Below are positions 62,206-64,000 of a stretch of DNA of 64,000 nt, one piece after another. Source of the DNA: Oceanobacillus damuensis (GTDB lineage Bacteria; Bacillota; Bacilli; Bacillales; Amphibacillaceae). The DNA lies in assembly GCF_001618145.1 (NCBI RefSeq), contig NZ_LQNF01000015.1:36273-100272 (forward strand), read 5' to 3'. Each line of letters begins with the position of its first letter. The first letter of the stretch is position 1. The notes below the pieces were generated by a model that saw only the letters and a program-made list of their open reading frames with translations, did no database searches and was not told where the DNA came from. The translations under genes and the position numbers were made by a program.

Positions 62206-63234
62206 ATGAGAGTAATCGCTTTAACGAAAAGAATTCTTCAGCAGCTAATACACGATAAGCGGACGTTAGGTTTACTTATCTTTGCACCAATTTTAGTCCT
62301 GACGATGCTTCATCTCGTTTTTAACGGGGATGACTATGTACCAAAGGTGGGAATGGTGGAAATACCAGAAGCAATCGTTGAACAAATCGATATGACAGAG
62401 GCTGAAGTGACAACATATAACGATGAAAGTGAGGCAGAAAAAGCGCTTGTGGCTGGAGCGGTTGATGGCTATATTGTATTAAACGGTGGCTCACCAGCTG
62501 TTTTCCTGGAAGGCAGTGATCCAACTGTAAACAGTGCCACAATCAGCTGGATTCACTCAACATTTGGTGAGATGCAGCAGGGCGGAAATGCGGATTACCT
62601 TGAAGTGGATTATTTACATGGGTCAAGTGATATGGGGTCATTTGATTATTTTGGACCAGTACTACTCGGATTCTTTGTATTCTTTTTTGTATTTATTATT
62701 GCTGGTGTTTCCTTTATTCGAGAGCGGACTACGGGAACGCTGGAACGGTTACTTTCTACACCAATACGAAAATGGGAGATTGTGATGGGCTATGTATTCG
62801 GATTTGGGATTTTTACAATTATCCAATCAACAATCATCGCTTGGTATGCGATTTATGTATTGGGAATGATGATGGTGGGATCGTTTGTCCATGTGCTTTT
62901 AATTACGTTGTTACTTGCTCTGACAGCACTAACTTTAGGCATACTTATTTCATCCTTTGCAAATAATGAATTGCAAATGATTCAATTTATCCCAATCGTT
63001 GTCATTCCGCAGATATTCTTTTCAGGATTATTTAATTTAGAAACAATTTCAGACTGGCTAAGTTGGGTTGGACCATTTACCCCGCTTTATTATGCGGCAG
63101 ATGCACTGCGAGATGTTATGGTAAGGGGGCATGGCTGGCACGAAATTTATATTAACCTTATTATTCTGTTAGGATTTTCACTAGTATTTATGCTATTAAA
63201 TGGCTTAGCCCTTCGGAAATATCGAAAAATATAA
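62206..63234 (+). CDS. ABC-2 exporter permease
   Basis: 342-residue membrane protein with six helices: one near the N-terminus (about 20-40), an outside domain (about 50-145) and five towards the end. The ABC-2 segment SFIRERTTGTLERLLSTPIRKWEIV is characteristic. ATG 62206 follows GGAGGTG, one base after the ATPase stop. It works with the ATPase as the channel. The large outside domain recalls YhfE/YfiM/N-type drug exporters. Confidence 0.88.
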   Translation: MRVIALTKRILQQLIHDKRTLGLLIFAPILVLTMLHLVFNGDDYVPKVGMVEIPEAIVEQIDMTEAEVTTYNDESEAEKALVAGAVDGYIVLNGGSPAVFLEGSDPTVNSATISWIHSTFGEMQQGGNADYLEVDYLHGSSDMGSFDYFGPVLLGFFVFFFVFIIAGVSFIRERTTGTLERLLSTPIRKWEIVMGYVFGFGIFTIIQSTIIAWYAIYVLGMMMVGSFVHVLLITLLLALTALTLGILISSFANNELQMIQFIPIVVIPQIFFSGLFNLETISDWLSWVGPFTPLYYAADALRDVMVRGHGWHEIYINLIILLGFSLVFMLLNGLALRKYRKI

Positions 63235-63317
63235 GCGGGATTTTTCGTTGCAGCTTGTATCGATTATCCGATATGATGTTATATAAGAAATGTTTAAGTT
63301 GACAAGAGGCGAATATA

Positions 63318-63938
63318 ATGACAAATAATGAGACGAAATTAACGAAAAAACAAATAGCGATATTAGAGGCGGCGACAGAGTTATTTGCTGAACAAGGCTA
63401 TGCAGGGACTTCTACAAGTGAGATTGCGAATAAGGCTGAGGTTGCCGAAGGGACGATATTCAAACATTTCAAATCGAAAAAGGGGCTGCTTTTAGCAATT
63501 GTTTCACCGATGATGCTGAAGCTAATCGCTCCAATGGTGAAAAATGATTTGAATAAGGTGCTAGATCAGGAGTTTGAATATTTTCAGGACTTTATCCGAG
63601 CAATGATAGAAAATAGAAAGGCTTTTATCAAAAATAATTTACCGCTTTTACGCATATTAATTCAAGAAATTCCTTTTCACCCAGAGCTAAAGGAACAGTT
63701 TATTGAGCATATCGGAAAAGATATATATGCCAAGATTCGGAAGACCGTCGAACATTATCAAGCAAAGGGGCAAATCATACAAACATACCCAGATACGATT
63801 ATTCGAATCGTTACCTCTTCTATTTTATCTTATATTATCACACGCTATGTCATTCTTCCTGATGGAAATTGGAATGACGACGAAGAGATCGAACGAATTA
63901 TTTATGTTGTGGGTAACGGGATTGTGCCAAGGGAATAG
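63318..63938 (+). CDS. TetR-family repressor of the ABC operon
   Basis: 206-residue regulator. The N-terminal HTH (about 10-57) is canonical: ILEAATELFAEQGYAGTSTSEIANKAEVAEGTIFKHFKSK. The C-terminal domain is a helical ligand pocket with VKNDLNKVLDQEFEYFQDFIRAMIENR. It lies after the exporter genes in the same direction, and should bind the palindromes at 61390-61456. GAGGCGA precedes the ATG. It ends just before a REP unit. Confidence 0.9.
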   Translation: MTNNETKLTKKQIAILEAATELFAEQGYAGTSTSEIANKAEVAEGTIFKHFKSKKGLLLAIVSPMMLKLIAPMVKNDLNKVLDQEFEYFQDFIRAMIENRKAFIKNNLPLLRILIQEIPFHPELKEQFIEHIGKDIYAKIRKTVEHYQAKGQIIQTYPDTIIRIVTSSILSYIITRYVILPDGNWNDDEEIERIIYVVGNGIVPRE

Positions 63939-63940
63939 GG

Positions 63941-63958
63941 GGACCACGGGGACAGGAA
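63941..63958. repeat. REP unit after the TetR gene
   Basis: GGACCACGGGGACAGGAA, one base from the MITE/REP end sequence, 3 bases after the TetR stop. Confidence 0.65.
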
Positions 63959-63963
63959 TGATG

Positions 63964-64000
63964 TGACCCCCAAAAGTTAGAGTTTGATTTAAGCAGTTAA
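63964..64000. mobile_element. Possible terminal repeat of an IS3/IS150-family insertion sequence, cut by the window edge
   Basis: TGACCCCCAAAAGTTAGA at 63964-63981 looks like the outer end of IS150-group elements of the IS3 family, which commonly begin TG..(A)CCCC.AAAAGTTAGA. No transposase can be seen because the window ends here. Confidence 0.35.

Overview
The window is the chromosome of a low-GC Gram-positive bacterium of the Bacillaceae, most like the halotolerant group around Oceanobacillus, Virgibacillus and Lentibacillus. Gene order (purA, walR-walK-walH-walI-walJ-htrA, then rlmH), a Spo0E-type phosphatase, AGGAGG-type ribosome binding sites with frequent TTG starts, and osmoprotectant carriers (a ProU/OpuA-type system and a BCCT carrier) all point this way. 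The genus is inferred, not proven.

Region 1 (1-22266) is conserved core. It holds the end of a glycine betaine ABC transporter, purA behind a probable PurR site, a dihydrodipicolinate-synthase-like gene, a LysM/G5/M23 cell-wall hydrolase, the essential WalRK two-component operon with its three accessory genes, and htrA. A cluster of DnaA boxes follows htrA. Then come an ABC exporter, aroD behind a possible structured RNA, a 42-bp tandem repeat array, a GNAT acetyltransferase, TraB-family and CorC-family membrane proteins, a Spo0E-like gene and rlmH.

Region 2 (about 22261-48490) is a composite island inserted at the 3' end of rlmH, the site used by staphylococcal cassette chromosome (SCC) elements. 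Three copies of the attachment sequence divide it into two units. Unit 1 (about 15.9 kb) is a complete SCC-like element. It has a CcrC-sized large serine recombinase, a replicative helicase, the usual small conserved SCC genes (RadC-like, DUF1643, DUF960 and others), and two apparent defence cargoes. One is a DNA methyltransferase with a phospholipase-D-fold nuclease. The other is a reverse transcriptase with a YCDD active site, a two-helix membrane protein with a GAF-like domain, and a small third protein, preceded by about 320 nt of hairpin-rich noncoding sequence. Unit 2 (about 10.4 kb) has no recombinase. It carries a sucrose PTS operon with a LacI-type regulator and six matching operators, plus a GC-rich glycoside hydrolase 3 gene and a frameshifted beta-helix lipoprotein gene that look acquired from a high-GC donor.

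Region 3 (48500-64000) is chromosomal again. A five-gene operon (RpiR regulator, M20 hydrolase, GNAT, N-acylamino acid racemase, YkvI-like transporter) fits the known D-to-L amino acid conversion through N-succinyl intermediates. It is followed by a broken Crp/Fnr gene facing a DUF4386 gene, a BCCT carrier, an EamA exporter, an N5-(carboxyethyl)ornithine synthase, and a TetR-regulated ABC-2 exporter with two clear operators. A MITE/REP-like repeat of about 150-170 bp with inverted ends occurs three times (one copy inside unit 2). Single repeat units sit at the 3' ends of other genes.
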